From the NCBI GenBank assembly GCA_021229015.1, contig CM037782.1, positions 39,766,316 to 39,830,315 of the forward strand: a stretch of 64,000 nucleotides of DNA. The letters run 5' to 3'. The stretch comes from Solen grandis (Eukaryota > Mollusca > Bivalvia > Adapedonta > Solenidae). The position numbers and the translations under genes were made by a program. The notes under the pieces are model-generated. The model searched no databases. It was given only the letters and a program-made list of their open reading frames with translations, and was not told the DNA's origin. Positions 24,271 to 36,074 of the stretch are shown here, in pieces; positions within the stretch are counted from its first letter, which is position 1; every line of letters begins with the position of its first letter.

Positions 24271-24582
24271 ATTTTTGTCTTGAGACAAATACCTAACTAT
24301 ACATGAATAGCAAAAAAAAAAGATTGGGCCAAAACTGTGGCCTGTAGAGTGTTCACAAGGTTTTTCTAAGATTTGACCTGGTGACCTAGTTTTTGACCCC
24401 ACATTACCTATTTTCTAACTCAAGCAAGATATCATGTAGACAAACATCCTGACCAAGTTTCATGAAGATTGGGCCAAAACTGTTGCCTGTAGAGTGTTCA
24501 CAAGCAATTGTTGACGACGGACGACTGACGACGCACGACGGACAAAAGGCGATTACAAAAGCTCAGGTGAGCTAAAAAGTTT
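24271..24582 (+). repeat. 'GCTCACCTGAG' repeat, right part
   Basis: Carries 'gacctggtgacctagtttt', 'gaccaagtttcatgaagat' and 'gttgacgacggacgac', ending 'gctcaggtgagctaaaaag'. It is the expected terminus of the copy begun at 23098. Confidence 0.72.
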
Positions 24583-24900
24583 CAAATCAATCCTATGCCT
24601 GGTTACTGAGATATAAGAATGACAGCTCCTTGTATGCTAAACTTTAACCAAAATTTCGCTGGCAATAATTATATATTTTACCAAGAGTTAACTACCTTGA
24701 TAGTTTGATACCCCTGAACATGTTAAAGATGTTTTAAAAAAATCCCATTCCTGGATACTGAGATATAAGCATGAAAGTACCTTGCATGCAAAACTTTAAC
24801 CAAAATTTTTAAGTTTGACATGGCATTCCCCCGCAGAATACTTGCTCTTTAAAAGATGTGTTGGAGAGAAGAATGATTAATTTTTAAAAGAAAGTTTTTG
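24583..24900 (+). repeat. Bivalve interspersed repeat with an internal tandem
   Basis: Two diverged copies of a segment of about 130 bp ('ctgagatataagaatgacag...aaactttaaccaaaat' and 'ctgagatataagcatgaaag...aaactttaaccaaaat'). A third relative is at 26941-27100. Confidence 0.6.
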
Positions 24901-25142
24901 TTAACCCTTTCCCTCATAGAGGACACCATGAAAAGACCTATGCGAACAGCATAAAACCAGATCATCCTGCGAGTAACTCGCAGGCTGATCAGGTTTTATG
25001 CTGTTCGTTGCTCCTCAGTGGTCTGGAAATGAGGACTTTATAATTAAATTTGGTAAGGTTTAACTGTGGTTTTCTGCAGATCAGGCTTTACGTGGTACCT
25101 ATTGAGTGCGTCAAAATGAGTCTATATGAGGGAAAGGGTTAA
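24901..25142. mobile_element. Palindromic TTAA-bounded MITE, family A, copy 3
   Basis: TTAACCCTTTCCCTCATAG to ATGAGGGAAAGGGTTAA, same orientation as copy 2, with the palindrome 'ctgcgagtaactcgcagg' nearly perfect. Confidence 0.82.
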
Positions 25143-26940
25143 TTAAGACTGATGTTTGAAGTGATTATAGATATGAAACCCATGTGAAGACTACTAATTC
25201 CCCTATTTTGAGGTCTACAGGTATATAATCAAGGGCAATATCTCAACAATTATGAAGGGTAGAGTTATCATTCTTGTGCACTGCACTGCTCCTCAATGAG
25301 ATCTATCCTTTAAGGTAGTTTCAAGTTGATATCTCAAATACTTTTTGACTTATGCTCCAGACAAAGATTTAAGCCAGAAAAATAGCAAATGGCAATAACT
25401 AAAAAATTCAGAAAAGTAGATTTATCATTCTCAGGCACTGCACTTCTTGTCAATGAACTCTATCCACCTATGAAGTTTCAAGTTGATATCTCAAATACTT
25501 TTTGACTTATGCTCATGGCCATCCCTCATCGAATGCTAGCTTGTTATAAGATGTGTTGGAGAGTAGAACGATTCATTTTTTAAAGAAAATTTTTGGTAAT
25601 GAAGTCTGATGTTTGAAGTGATTATAGATATGAAACTTATGTGAAGACCTACTAATTCCCCTGTTTTGAGGTCTACAGGTAAAATGTTAAGGCCACTGTG
25701 ACAAAAATTAAGCCTGGAAAATAACAAAGGGCAATAACTCAAAAATTATAACAGGTAGAGTTATGATTCTTGTGCACTGCACTCCTCCTCAATAAGATCA
25801 AACCACCTATGAAGTACCAATTTGATACCGTAAATACATGTGTATTGTGTGCACTCATGTATAGTGCGAACAGTTTAATCCCATGTTTGAGGTTCAAAAC
25901 CTTGGTAAAAATCTATTTCCCTTCTATAATGCGCAATCAAGACATCATCAAGGAGGCCACCATTTTCTTTAGCCACGGGTGTTTTGCGGATATTCGATTG
26001 AACTACAGGTAGCAAAAGTTCTACTGCTTCTGAAAGTCAGTCATGCAATTATCATAATTCACACATCTAGTATCCACATTCAGCTTGCATTGTTATGTTA
26101 ATGTTCATTATGGCCAATAGTATGAGTAATTGTCTTCAAATGTTGACACCTTGTTGCTGTTTGTCGCAAGTTCCTTTCCAAATGAAATTTGAAGTACGCA
26201 ATTATCTTTTACCAAACAGTTTTGTCCAAAATGAAACTAACTAGCTAGAATATCATCTGAATGTACTAAAAACAATCAGCTGATTGTATAATCATATTAT
26301 AATGACAGACATGGTTTGTCTCAGTAATGACGATGCGAATATTGCATTTGGCTTCATGTCAATGGATTATTATGTAAAGTACAGTACAGTATTGAACAAG
26401 TTCTGGGTAATTCACAGTGATATATAAACAAACAAGAACAATTATTTCGTAAGCTTTCTTTCACAATTATATTGAAGAAATCACAAACAGACGACAATTT
26501 TCTGGCAAGTATATATGATATAGCTTTAATACCAACTTAAAATATGAATACATATCATATAGACTTCGCCGACTGCCGATATGGCTTCCAAGTGGGTGGG
26601 GTAAAGTTTGGAAAACACGAATGAAAAACTGAATTCTCATGTATTGTGCGCACCCCTTCTCAGAAATTGAAACTGAAGTCATAGAAAAGCACACAATACA
26701 CACGTGTTTATGGTACCTCAAATACTTTTTGAGTTATGATCTGGATAAAATTTAGCCTGAAAAATAACCAAGGGCAATAACTAAAAATTATGAAAGGTAG
26801 ATCCACCTTTGAAGTATCAAGTTGATACCTAAAAATTAATACTTTTTGAGTTATGCTCTGGACAAAAATGTGGGACGGACAGACAAAAGGACGGACGGAG
26901 ACTATTACCATATCTCCTGTCACCTTTAGCGAGGGATAAA
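25143..26940. repeat. Interspersed repeat tandemly duplicated, then split by an insertion
   Basis: The segment 'gatgtttgaagtgattatag ... aattatgaagggtagag ... caagttgatatctcaaatac' occurs near 25150-25330, again near 25600-25829 and, as the continuation, at 26712-26935 after the element at 25830-26711. The distal end carries 'ggacggacagacaaaaggac'. Non-coding. Confidence 0.65.
25830..26711. mobile_element. 882-bp DNA element with about 23-bp terminal inverted repeats
   Basis: The left end GTAAATACATGTGTATTGTG and the right end (reverse complement) ATAAACACGTGTGTATTGTG are inverted copies with three mismatches. Short direct repeats flank it: 'gatacc' on the left (25824-25829) and 'ggtacc' on the right (26712-26717). 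The host repeat sequence resumes on either side. Internal motifs such as 'agtgcgaac' and 'gtgcgcacc' also mirror each other. No transposase frame, so it is non-autonomous. Confidence 0.72.
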
Positions 26941-27100
26941 AATGAGCCTTAATTTGTATTTAATTCAATCAATAGTTATCTACCTTGGTTGCCTGATGCC
27001 CCTGAACATATTCATAAACTTTCAAGTCAATACCATGAATGGTCATTGAGATATAAGCTTGATTGTAACTTACATGCAAAACCTTAACCAAAACACTGAC
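26941..27100 (+). repeat. Interspersed repeat fragment
   Basis: Phrases 'gttatctaccttggttgcc', 'gcccctgaacatattca' and 'acatgcaaaaccttaacc' match the segments at 24640-24810. Confidence 0.6.
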
Positions 27101-27569
27101 ACAAGGATAACTGCAATACCTCTCAAATTCTTCAAAAAGTCGAGCTAAAAAAGGGGAAAAAAGAGATAAACTGAACTTTACTAAACCATTCTTTATCACT
27201 TAGAAAAATCCTTACTCGGTAAACATTCCCAAACAATTTAAGCAGAATCAGCTTTATTTCAGCCTGATTAGGATTCACACAAGAAACCTATAATAACTGA
27301 TAAATGTATAATTATTCTGAATTTCATTCCATTAAGGAAATATCCCGTCCTATTCTGAATCTCTGTCCCATATGTCACATCAAACATTTTCATGAGGGTT
27401 TTATGAACATTCTTTCACTGACTTGCACTTTCTATTATGATTATGAAGTATTTGTTAAATTTTCTTTTATATATTTTTCCTTTATTTTGCCTCATTTAGG
27501 GCTGCATTGCTATATATATACATATACTAGAATACGATTTTAACAAGAGGGCCATGCTTGTAAAAATAA
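27101..27569. other. Unannotated stretch
   Basis: A 48-bp minus-strand frame (27263-27216, AEIKLILLKLFGNVYR) between acceptor- and donor-like sites is too short to call. Nothing else seen. Confidence 0.35.
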
Positions 27570-27866
27570 GCCCATATGAGTTTAATGTCCCATTGACAAA
27601 ATTCAGTCATTTGGAGACTATATCTACATGAGACAGATATAGTGCTGCCTGACACTGCAGTATCACACCATACACATGTGGCATAATACCACACCCAGTC
27701 GCATTACCCGACACTGGGCCAACCAGTCCGGGAACTACCCTGTTTATATGCAGAGCACCATGCCTGCAGGAGATCTACCAGCACCATTTTTAACAAATTT
27801 GTTTTTCCACAATTGGGGATTGAACCCACAACCAGAAACTCTAACCACCCGACCACCGGGGACGGT
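27570..27866 (-). mobile_element. SINE family 2, minus copy
   Basis: Contains 'gagtttaatgtcccattg', 'tgctgcctgacactgcagt', 'gggccaaccagtccgggaac' and 'gggattgaacccacaacc', ending 'ccaccggggacgg'. Same order as 18940-19257 and 36075-36440. Confidence 0.78.
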
Positions 27867-29850
27867 ATTAAGATTAGGTAGGCACTATGACTATGAAGAA
27901 AAAGGAAAACATCAATAGAAAAAAAAAACAGTGGTATCTTTTGCCCAGATGAGCAAATCTCTGCTGTCATGCAGTGTATACGAAGTTTTTAATGCAAAAT
28001 TTGGGAATTAATGTTGAAAAATGAGAAATGGTTTAATTTTAAATTCAGACCAGGACAATAAGTAAGTGTTTCTGACTCGTTAAACCTGCATACTTTACCC
28101 CCATCATGAAAGCTGAATGGTAAACTGATATAGGAAATTTCTATTTGATACAGCTTATGTACCCACATTCCCATAAACTCTCTTTCCAATTTAGCAAAAT
28201 CCAAGAGAGAGAAAAAAGTGCAATATCATTTCTTTCCAGCGTCCTAATTCTACCATGAACCTTTAAAAGGTTGCATCCGGATGGTTCAACTTAAAATTGT
28301 AAAATAAATATTTTTGTAATCAGCTGTAGTCAACACAGATATACAACAAAAATCAACGCCATGGGAAAGCTACATTTAATCTAATTGATCGGCAGTTCCC
28401 TTTATTTATGCATTTTATTTCATTACATTTTCTATTTGAAAGAGTATACAGCTTTACATGTGACATATGATCTTTACGCTGTAACTCCACACTTTATCCG
28501 TTTTTTATTCTCGTGTTTTGATGAAGATTTCAGGTATACATTTACCTGTGACTGCTGTATACTTTGTTTTTGTTATACTTTTTGTAGTAGCATTAGACTA
28601 AGACAAAACTACGTTTCATTATCCCATGGTTGTGTCTATAAGTAAGAGGTTTATCACGGCACCTGTTCACCCTTCTGAACACTATAGTCTTAAAAGACAA
28701 AGTCAAGACTGTGTGCATTAGGAAACCAGTTTTAAGCTAAGGAGGCCTTATCTAAAATGGATCATCCTTGTTTAAGAATTTTTTAAACCCTTAATTTTTT
28801 GGCACATACTGAGTCAAGTTGCACACACAAACAGTCCCAATGTGTTTTGTAGTCTGATTCTTGGCTGGAATACCTTCCCCTTACACTATGTTATCTGTAA
28901 TCTTGAGGATGACAGGGAACCAGACACATTGGAACTATTCATAATAGTGTAAGCAACTTACCTTTGCTGCAGAAAAAAAAAAGAGATAGCTGTAAACAAT
29001 ATACCCCTACTCCCATGCCGCTTGACTCCGACTGACAATGACATATGACAAATTTAATAGTAAAATCTTAACCGGGACAATAATCTTCAAAATTACAAAA
29101 TATGGACTTCGCTGTAATTATCTCCATCTTTTCATCAGTCAGACAAAAAGTTTACATATCACTGTTCAATATATGCCATTTTGACCTTGACCTTTGTGAT
29201 ACTGGTCCCATAATCAATATGTCTTTCAAATGAAGCATAAAGATTAAGAGCAAGGATAGTTAAGTTATCAAACAGACCAGGCTCTCTTCAAAAATCCGGA
29301 CACACCTACACCGTAAAAGCCTCTCCGTGAATTTCATCCTCAAAAGACCTTGAGAAATGTATATTCAAGCAAAAAATTCCGTAAGAAAAAAACGTAAGTT
29401 ATAACTTTCATGTTTTAATTAGAGATGATATAGTGATTCTGGACAAACTCAAGCCTACTAATCCGGCACAGGCCAGCAGTTAGATAACCTTTTCTCTACA
29501 AAATCATACCATATATATGTCATTGATGTCATCATATACAACAGCAAATGAATACAGCAGCAAGTAATAGTCCTTTCAATTTGAGCACATCCCTTTTTTT
29601 AAATGATTATAATTCTCATCATATCTAGGTTAATGGCTTTGCTATTTTGTTGTACCCTCAGTCTATCCCTATTTACATAATTCTATGTGTTTATTTGAAA
29701 ATTCATCTGATATAGCCAACTAAATGAGCTCATGGCTAAATATGGCCAGGTATTTTTACTATGTGATACATAATTATATATCAAATCTGAGTTATTTACT
29801 TTTTTAGCATTTTCCATATAAGAAATATGAAATTTACCCATTATGAACTA
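27867..29850. other. Unannotated stretch
   Basis: A minus-strand frame near 28181-28099 (EFMGMWVHKLYQIEISYISL...) lies between an acceptor-like pyrimidine tract and the donor GGG|gtaaag. It is suggestive but unsupported. No other feature seen. Confidence 0.35.
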
Positions 29851-31300
29851 GAAATGTGTCCAGAGGACACTGATGCCCCCACCCGTCACATTTTCCAAAA
29901 CAAAGGCAACACGCAGGAGCACAAGACATGTCCTGAGTAATATATCCATGAAGTTTTAAGTCAAAGGCAAATCTATATGTCTCACTTTTTGGTAGGGGGC
30001 ATAAAAAATACCCAGGTGCACAAGTTCATGTCCTGATAAATATATGCATGAGGTTTCAAAGTCTGTAGTACAAATACTTTCAGAGCTACGTTCCTAAAAT
30101 ACTGCAGTGTGGCAGCACTATATCTGTCTCATGTAGACATAGTCTCCAAGTGACTGAAATACTGTCGGTGGGTCATTAAACCCAACAAACAAACAAATAT
30201 TCAACTAGTATCACATGCATCATCGTTGACACAACTCTTGAATCTGGATGTAACAACCACAAGGCTCTTATCACTTAATGTGTCCATCCATAAACATATC
30301 TCAACCTGTATGCCCATTATCCATGTTTCTGACAATTTTGAGAGCAAATGGCACACCACAGTATGAAGCAGCGGTCATGGTCATACATAACTTCATGATC
30401 GCAAAGTCATAAAATTCCATATATTACAAAAACCAAATGCTCATAACTCTGCCAACTTTAAAAAAGGTTCGATAAAAATACCCAGGTGCACAAGTTCATG
30501 TCCTGATTAATATATCCATGAAGATTTAGGTCTGACGTACAAATACTTTCAGGGTTACATGCATCACAAGCATAAAATTCCATTTTTTTCAAAAACAATG
30601 GCAAATAACTCTGTCAAATTTAATGAAGGTTCGATAAAAATACCCAGGTGCACAAGTTCATGTCCTGATTAATATATCCATGAAGATTTAGGTCTGACGT
30701 ACAAATACTTTCAGGGTTACATGCATCACAAGCATAAAATTCCATTTTTTTCAAAAACAAAGGCAAATTACTCTGTCAAATTTAATGAAGGTTCGATAAA
30801 AATACCCAGGTGCACAAGTTCATGTCCTGATTAATATATCCATGAAGATTTAGGTCTGACGTACAAATACTTTCAGGGTTACATGCATCACAAGCATAAA
30901 ATTCCATTTTTTTCAAAAACAAAGGCAAATAACTCTGTCAAATTTAATGAAGGTTCGATAAAAATACCCAGGTGCACAATTTCATGTCCTGATTAATATA
31001 TCCATGAAGATTTAGGTCTGACGTACAAATACTTTCAGGGTTACATGCATCACAAACATAAAATTCCATTTTTTTCAAAAACAAAGGCAAATAACTCTGT
31101 CAAATTTAATGAAGGTTCGATAAAAATACCCAGGTGCACAATTTCATGTCCTGATTAATATATCCATGAAGTATCAAGTCTGTAGTAAAAATACTTTCGG
31201 AGTTATGCGTGTCACAAAGTTTCAGGAAGGACGGACAAACGTACAGACGTACGGACAATGGCAAATCTATATGTCCTCCCCCTATTTTTGGTGGGGGCAT
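29851..31300. repeat. Dispersed bivalve repeat bounded by 'TGCCCCCACC' / 'GGTGGGGGCA'
   Basis: The left end reads 'tgatgcccccacccgtcac' and the right end 'tttttggtgggggcataaa', inverted with respect to each other. A SINE-2 3' fragment (30097-30199, plus strand) is inserted in it, and much of the interior is the 162-bp tandem array. The right end contains 'acggacaaacgtacagacg'. Confidence 0.65.
30481..31200. repeat. 162-bp tandem array, about 4.5 copies
   Basis: The phrase 'cccaggtgcacaa' recurs at 30481, 30643, 30805, 30967 and 31129, exactly 162 bp apart each time. Units also share 'ggtctgacgtacaaatac' and 'ccatttttttcaaaaac'. Copies are nearly identical, so the expansion is recent. A more diverged ancestral unit is at about 30008-30090. 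The period is a multiple of three, but every frame contains stops. Confidence 0.93.
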
Positions 31301-31774
31301 AAAAATGTCAAGCAATGACTTCATCCAGCCCATACAACATTACACTGCCCGCAGTGTCAGTACCAATAAAACATTACATTGAATAAAGAATGATTTATGC
31401 AAATGAGGTATAATATAATGAAATAATTATGAATATATGGAAAACGACTACCTGATTCTGAACTTGTCAACAAAACAATTTATAGCAGTACAATAAATCC
31501 AACTGCAGGGTATAGAAAAAAACACACAACCAGCCTCAGAACATGCAGTTTGCTGTCACTCAGACAAATGATTTAATGTATACCATCCCCAGGTATGTTG
31601 ACATCAGTTAAGAGACATAGAATACCAATATACTACACTCCCTCAAGGTTTCATCCAGGATTTATTGTTGGCCAAAAGAAATATAAACCGGAATAACGCA
31701 CGCTTCCTTGTTGCCTTTATAACATCCTTGGCATAAGCACATACTGAATAAGACAAAAATAAGAATAAAATTAC
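31301..31774. other. Unannotated stretch with weak exon-like frames
   Basis: A minus-strand acceptor (tttctataccctgcag at 31505) followed by WIYCTAINCFVDKFRIR and the donor ATCAG|gtagtc (31454) is exon-like but only 51 bp. Another acceptor at 31744 opens a frame (CAYAKDVIKATRKRALFR...) that ends in a stop. Neither is called. Confidence 0.3.
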
Positions 31775-31875
31775 CTGAAATTTTCTGATAGAGATCTTGA
31801 CTAGTAAAATGCGTGTTCCTACATTCATGAACCATTTCCTGTTGTTCAAACACCATGTGGATAATCACAAAAGGC
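31775..31875 (-). CDS. Candidate exon, unrecognised gene
   Basis: Minus strand: the acceptor 'ttggcttgaattgtag' precedes 101 bp that end at TTTCAG|gtaatt. One base completes the first codon. Then come 33 codons (PFVIIHMVFEQQEMVHECRN, THFTSQDLYQKIS) and one base is left over. The frame also stays open upstream as far as an alternative acceptor (ctactcattatag, at about 31916). Composition looks like a helical domain, but no family is recognised. Its position makes it upstream of the other minus-strand candidates, so it could be an early exon of the same gene. Confidence 0.3.
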
Positions 31876-32511
31876 CTACAATTCAAGCCAATTAAATGCA
31901 AATTAAAAGTGGGGTGTACCTATAATGAGTAGAAATTTCTACACAGAGCTGTAATTGTGCGAGTCAACAGAAAGAATATGTCAAGTATAAGAAACAATAC
32001 AGGTGAAACCTAGAACAAATACTTTAATCCAACACAGAAAGGTGCTTGAAAAAGAGAAAAATGAGTGCCTCAATCAAGTCAACCCAAGGGTGCTTGGTTT
32101 ATAGGATGGGTTCTCTTCAAAGGAATCATATCTGACATAAAAATAAATATCAACTTATTTGAAGTTCTGATGAAGTGAACTAATCCCAATAATAAGGCTT
32201 GGTATTTATTTTCTGATGTTTACAGACATAATAGTTCCAAGATGTGTATAAGAAGAGGCTAATTATAATATGTTTTCTGTATATTTGTGCAGTACATTTG
32301 TATCACAAAAACCAATCTAGGGTTGTAGATAAAGCTCAGTGACACACAGAGAGTATATCATAATTATACATTATAGAGTTCAATCATAATTATAGATTAT
32401 AGAGATTCAGAAAACATTTTAAATTATTCACAACAATGTTTAAATTACATAACAGATTAAAAAACAACAACTTCCAAACAGTCTATTATGGCTTGAACAC
32501 TGATATAATGA
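31876..32511. other. Unannotated stretch
   Basis: AT-rich DNA without repeats or genes that I can recognise. Confidence 0.5.
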
Positions 32512-33086
32512 TGTTGATGTATATCTGATATATATGATATTGATGTATATCTGATATATATATAATGATATTGATGTATATCTGATATATATATATAATG
32601 ATATTGATGTATATCTGATATATATATATAATGATATTGATGTATATCTGATATATATATAATGATATTTAAGCAGATATATATATAATGATATTGATGT
32701 ATATCTGATATATATATATAATGATATTGATATATATCTGATATAATGATATTGATGTATATCTGATATATATAATGATATTGATGTATATCTGATATAT
32801 ATAATGATATTGATGTATATCTGATATATATATAATGATATTGATGTATATCTGATATATAATGGATATTGCCAACAATATGACAGCTATAATGATATTG
32901 ATGTATATCTGATATATATAATGATATTGATGTATATCTGATATATATAATGATATTGATGTATATCTGATATATATAATGATATTGATGTATATCTGAT
33001 ATATATAATGATATTGATGTATATCTGATATATATATGATATTAATGTATATCTGATATATATGATATTGATGTATATCTGATAAA
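32512..33086. repeat. AT-rich minisatellite of about 28-31 bp
   Basis: The unit is 'aatgatattgatgtatatct' + 'gatatatata' with variable TA number, about 20 copies. The segment 'ggatattgccaacaatatga' + 'cagct' occurs at 32870-32890 within the array and again at 33090-33114 just beyond it, so a block carrying the array's original right flank was duplicated. Confidence 0.93.
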
Positions 33087-33222
33087 CATGGATATTGCCA
33101 ACAATATGACAGCTAGCTGTGTAACAGCTGAGTGTCGATCACATCTGGTTCAAACTCCACCGACAATTTTTTTTTTTTTTTTTTAAATAAAGTTGACATA
33201 AACAGTTGCCTTAAGCACTAAC

Positions 33223-33445
33223 GGGGCCGCCATGGCCGAGCGGTTACAGTCGTGGACTACAAATCTCTCAGCCCCTCATCGCTGTGGGTTCAAATCCCGG
33301 TAGGTACTTTGGATTTTTCATGCTGGCTTGCGGTAGGTTGGTGGTTCTACCTGGGAACCTCAGTGTACTCGGGGTCTTCCTCCACCTGTAATTAGCTGGA
33401 CGTCGCTATATGATTGAAATACTATCGCAGTGACGGTAAACCCCA
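33223..33445 (+). mobile_element. SINE family 1 (tRNA-headed), full plus copy
   Basis: The head 'ggggccgccatggccgagcg' + 'gtta' gives a box A-like start, and 'gtgggttcaaatcccgg' at 33283-33300 is a good box B. Spacing is as in a class II (Ser/Leu-like) tRNA. The body is 'tggcttgcggtaggttgg' and 'ggggtcttcctccacctg', ending 'cgcagtgacggtaaacccc'. This copy defines the family orientation. Confidence 0.8.
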
Positions 33446-34098
33446 ATACATCATCTACATCTTAAGCACTAAAACAATATGAGTTAGGCAATGGATTTCT
33501 TTTTTCTTCATATTTTTATTAAAGGGAATAGAAAGATATAATATATGTCTGTAAGTATTTAAGTATCACTCAATAAATAAATCTCCCCTTTGAAAATGTC
33601 CATGAAGAGAATATGGCAATTCATAAACAGCTACCAGTATGTTCATGAACTGCCAAAACTATCCATGAAGTAAAAATGGACATTGAATTTCATGAACTTA
33701 TGCTCCATATTGTTGATGGAATTTGGTTTTGTTCTGCATTTTCTACTGTTACAATCACCAGTTTTATGTCTACCTAATGCCAATGAACAAAAGCACAGTA
33801 AATCTCTCATCATGACCTTCATTCCCAGGTAAACAAATCTTTAATGATGTACTAGTTTGACACAAAGGTCCCTGCAAACACAAGAAATCCGCAGCAGGAT
33901 CTTCAAGGGCTCTTATCCCATCAATATATTTGTATCAATATTTGTTCAATATCTGCTCCATACTCAGGAAAAAAGAACTCATGAAACACCCATGACTGAG
34001 AAGTATTCAAAGTTCAAGTGGCACAGTTCAACAGAAATAAAGAGGAGCATCTGTAACTTATCATAGTAAACCTGCATGCCAAATTTCTGAGCATCCGG
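33446..34098. other. Unannotated stretch
   Basis: Several 'catgaa' motifs at 33600-33700 and no gene seen. Confidence 0.5.
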
Positions 34099-34440
34099 AA
34101 ACAAGAGGGTAAAAATAGCCCTATTTCACTCACCTGGTTACCTATGACCTAATTATAAGCCCCTGAAATTAGGGGAATTTCATGACATGAAAGTCAACTT
34201 GTAAAATACTCTTATTAAATATGGCCTAAGAATTATAAGGAATACTGTGAATGCTGTAAAAGCTGTGTAAAATTTGCACACATCATGGGCCATAACTCTG
34301 TATATATTGAGTGAAACAACAACCCCCACTTAACATTCCTGTTCAGTTTCATGGCATGCACTCATATAGTTTTAGTCATATGGCTCTTGATAGAAAAATG
34401 TGAAGGACAGATGGACAGAGACAGAAAAATCCCGAAACAA
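34099..34440 (+). repeat. Diverged 'CTCACCTG' interspersed repeat
   Basis: Starts 'ggaaacaagagggtaaaaat' with 'agccctatttcactcacctg' and ends in 'gaaggacagatggacagag'. It is related to the family at 2989 and 4900 but strongly diverged. Confidence 0.55.
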
Positions 34441-35103
34441 AATCCCCAACAAGGAGGGGATAATAAAATGGTCTCTTAAAAGAACAGGTTACCTGTCTGG
34501 GATCTTTTTTAGTTCTGTTATATTCATTCTAATTAAAATTCAAATGCAGGTACATGCGTGTGAGCGAGTGTATGTGTAAAAGTCCTGTGTTGTTGTTTTT
34601 TCTTCTTTTGAGTCTTTTTGAGAAGTCATTTTATATTGCACCAAAAAAGAAACTTTCCTGTTTTCTATGTTGTTTCAAAATTGAATAATGCCAACTGAAG
34701 TATGATTATTATTATTTGTATTTGTATAGAATTCTTGCAATGCAGTTTTTCATCTTTTGTACGTCATCATCATCATCATCATCACTGCTGTTCAAAACAC
34801 TCCAAACAACTTTATTTCTCTGTAATCCTGTCCACCTTTGCTCTTGTATTTTTGTCTGCTATGAACATGCTGTATGTTTAATACAATAAAATTTGTTGTT
34901 GCTGTTTAACCTGCATTCCACATCATGAATAAAAATCTTATTTGTAATTTCAATATTGTTCAATATACTTTTCCTCTCTATGGAACATGTTGATGTTAGT
35001 ATAAAATGCATATTATGTATTATATTAATTTAAAATGAGTCCAGTTTATAATGTTTTGGATAAATCACATGGTAGGCAAAACCCCATTAATAATACTGAA
35101 ACT
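34441..35103. other. Unannotated stretch with short microsatellite
   Basis: (ATC)n at 34764-34786. A 36-bp minus-strand frame (34522-34487, NEYNRTKKDPRQ) between acceptor- and donor-like sites is in phase with RAB10 exon 5 but has no cysteine tail and is not called. Confidence 0.35.
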
Positions 35104-35415
35104 AGTTGTACCAGTGGCTGAATGGTTAGAAGTGTATGCCCAATAACCAGGAGGTCATGGGTTCGATTCCTGGCTGTGACATACCTTAGTCCTTAAATAC
35201 CTCCCTTATGCTTGGCACTATAAGCTCCTAAGGGAAGTTGCAGGACTTGTTGGCCCAGCATCAGAGGACTGTGACAAGGTGTGGTATCCTGACACTGGTC
35301 TATGGTGTGAAATTGCAGTGATGTAGCACTATATCTGTCTATTTTTATCTATTTATATATGTAGGGCACAAATGACTGAAATACAGACAGTGGAGTGCTG
35401 AACTAAGCAAATAAA
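35104..35415 (+). mobile_element. SINE family 2, plus copy with tRNA-like head
   Basis: The head 'ccagtggctgaatggttaga' and box B 'catgggttcgattcctgg' are spaced as in a tRNA. The body includes 'tgcaggacttgttggcccag' and 'gaaattgcagtgatgtagc' and ends 'gtgctgaactaagcaaat'. Orientation defines the family. Confidence 0.78.
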
Positions 35416-36074
35416 AATGCTGCAATGTTGATTAATAAGTCTACATCTCAGGAGATCTATTTAATTATTGGACACAAAATAATGAAAACGTAATCTTAAA
35501 CCCATTGTTAAGTTTAACATCTCTAAGAAATTTCAGCACAATAACGTTACAGGTATGATAAAATGTATACAAATAAATCAAAACTTACTTTTGCTCCAAA
35601 CAGTAGAATGCAAAACCATCACAAACATAACAAATCAAACCGTGCCTGTGACCCTGGTTTTCATGACAAATTATTGACTATTTTCACCCAACTGGTAGAA
35701 AACAATGTCGCCATGATTCCTACCCACTCACCCATGGTCTCACAACTCATGTTTGTGAATCGGCCTATGAAAAGGTGATTTCAACAGAAAATGTCAAACA
35801 TGATAAAAAATAAACAAATGAACCTTTTTAATAATACACCTGTACATGTAATCTGTCAATCAGGGTAAAAGTTTAAACTTTCTTTTCTTCTCCTTCAATT
35901 TTTTTCCTCTCAGTAAAAAATAAAGCAATGAAAAACATGTCAGACTAAGTGAGTGAACACTAACTCTTGTTTCTATCCAGCAGAACCCAGTCTATTGTGA
36001 TATGGGTCTCTTTATAAATAGACAGTATGCAGCATGATGCAAGAAAATATGGGAGTGTAATAAATTGTTTGTTT
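35416..36074. other. Unannotated stretch with frames open on both strands
   Basis: At 35600-35778 the plus frame (CDPGFHDKLLTIFTQLVENN then VAMIPTHSPMVSQLMFVNRP) ends at a donor-like AAAAG|gtgatt. The minus frame in the same place starts after a good acceptor (caccttttcatag). Both look protein-like, so neither can be preferred. Confidence 0.3.

Noticed and set aside
31454..31743. Minus-strand frames CAYAKDVIKATRKRALFR and WIYCTAINCFVDKFRIR as further exons
   Set aside because: Joining them needs a weak donor (CG|gtttat), and both are short and AT-rich; chance is likely.
34487..34522. Microexon NEYNRTKKDPRQ as the next RAB10 exon
   Set aside because: Correct phase but only 36 bp, no resemblance to Rab10 tails and no following cysteine exon.
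35600..35778. Plus-strand exon ending at AAAAG|gtgatt
   Set aside because: The opposite strand has an equally plausible frame and acceptor; no basis to choose.
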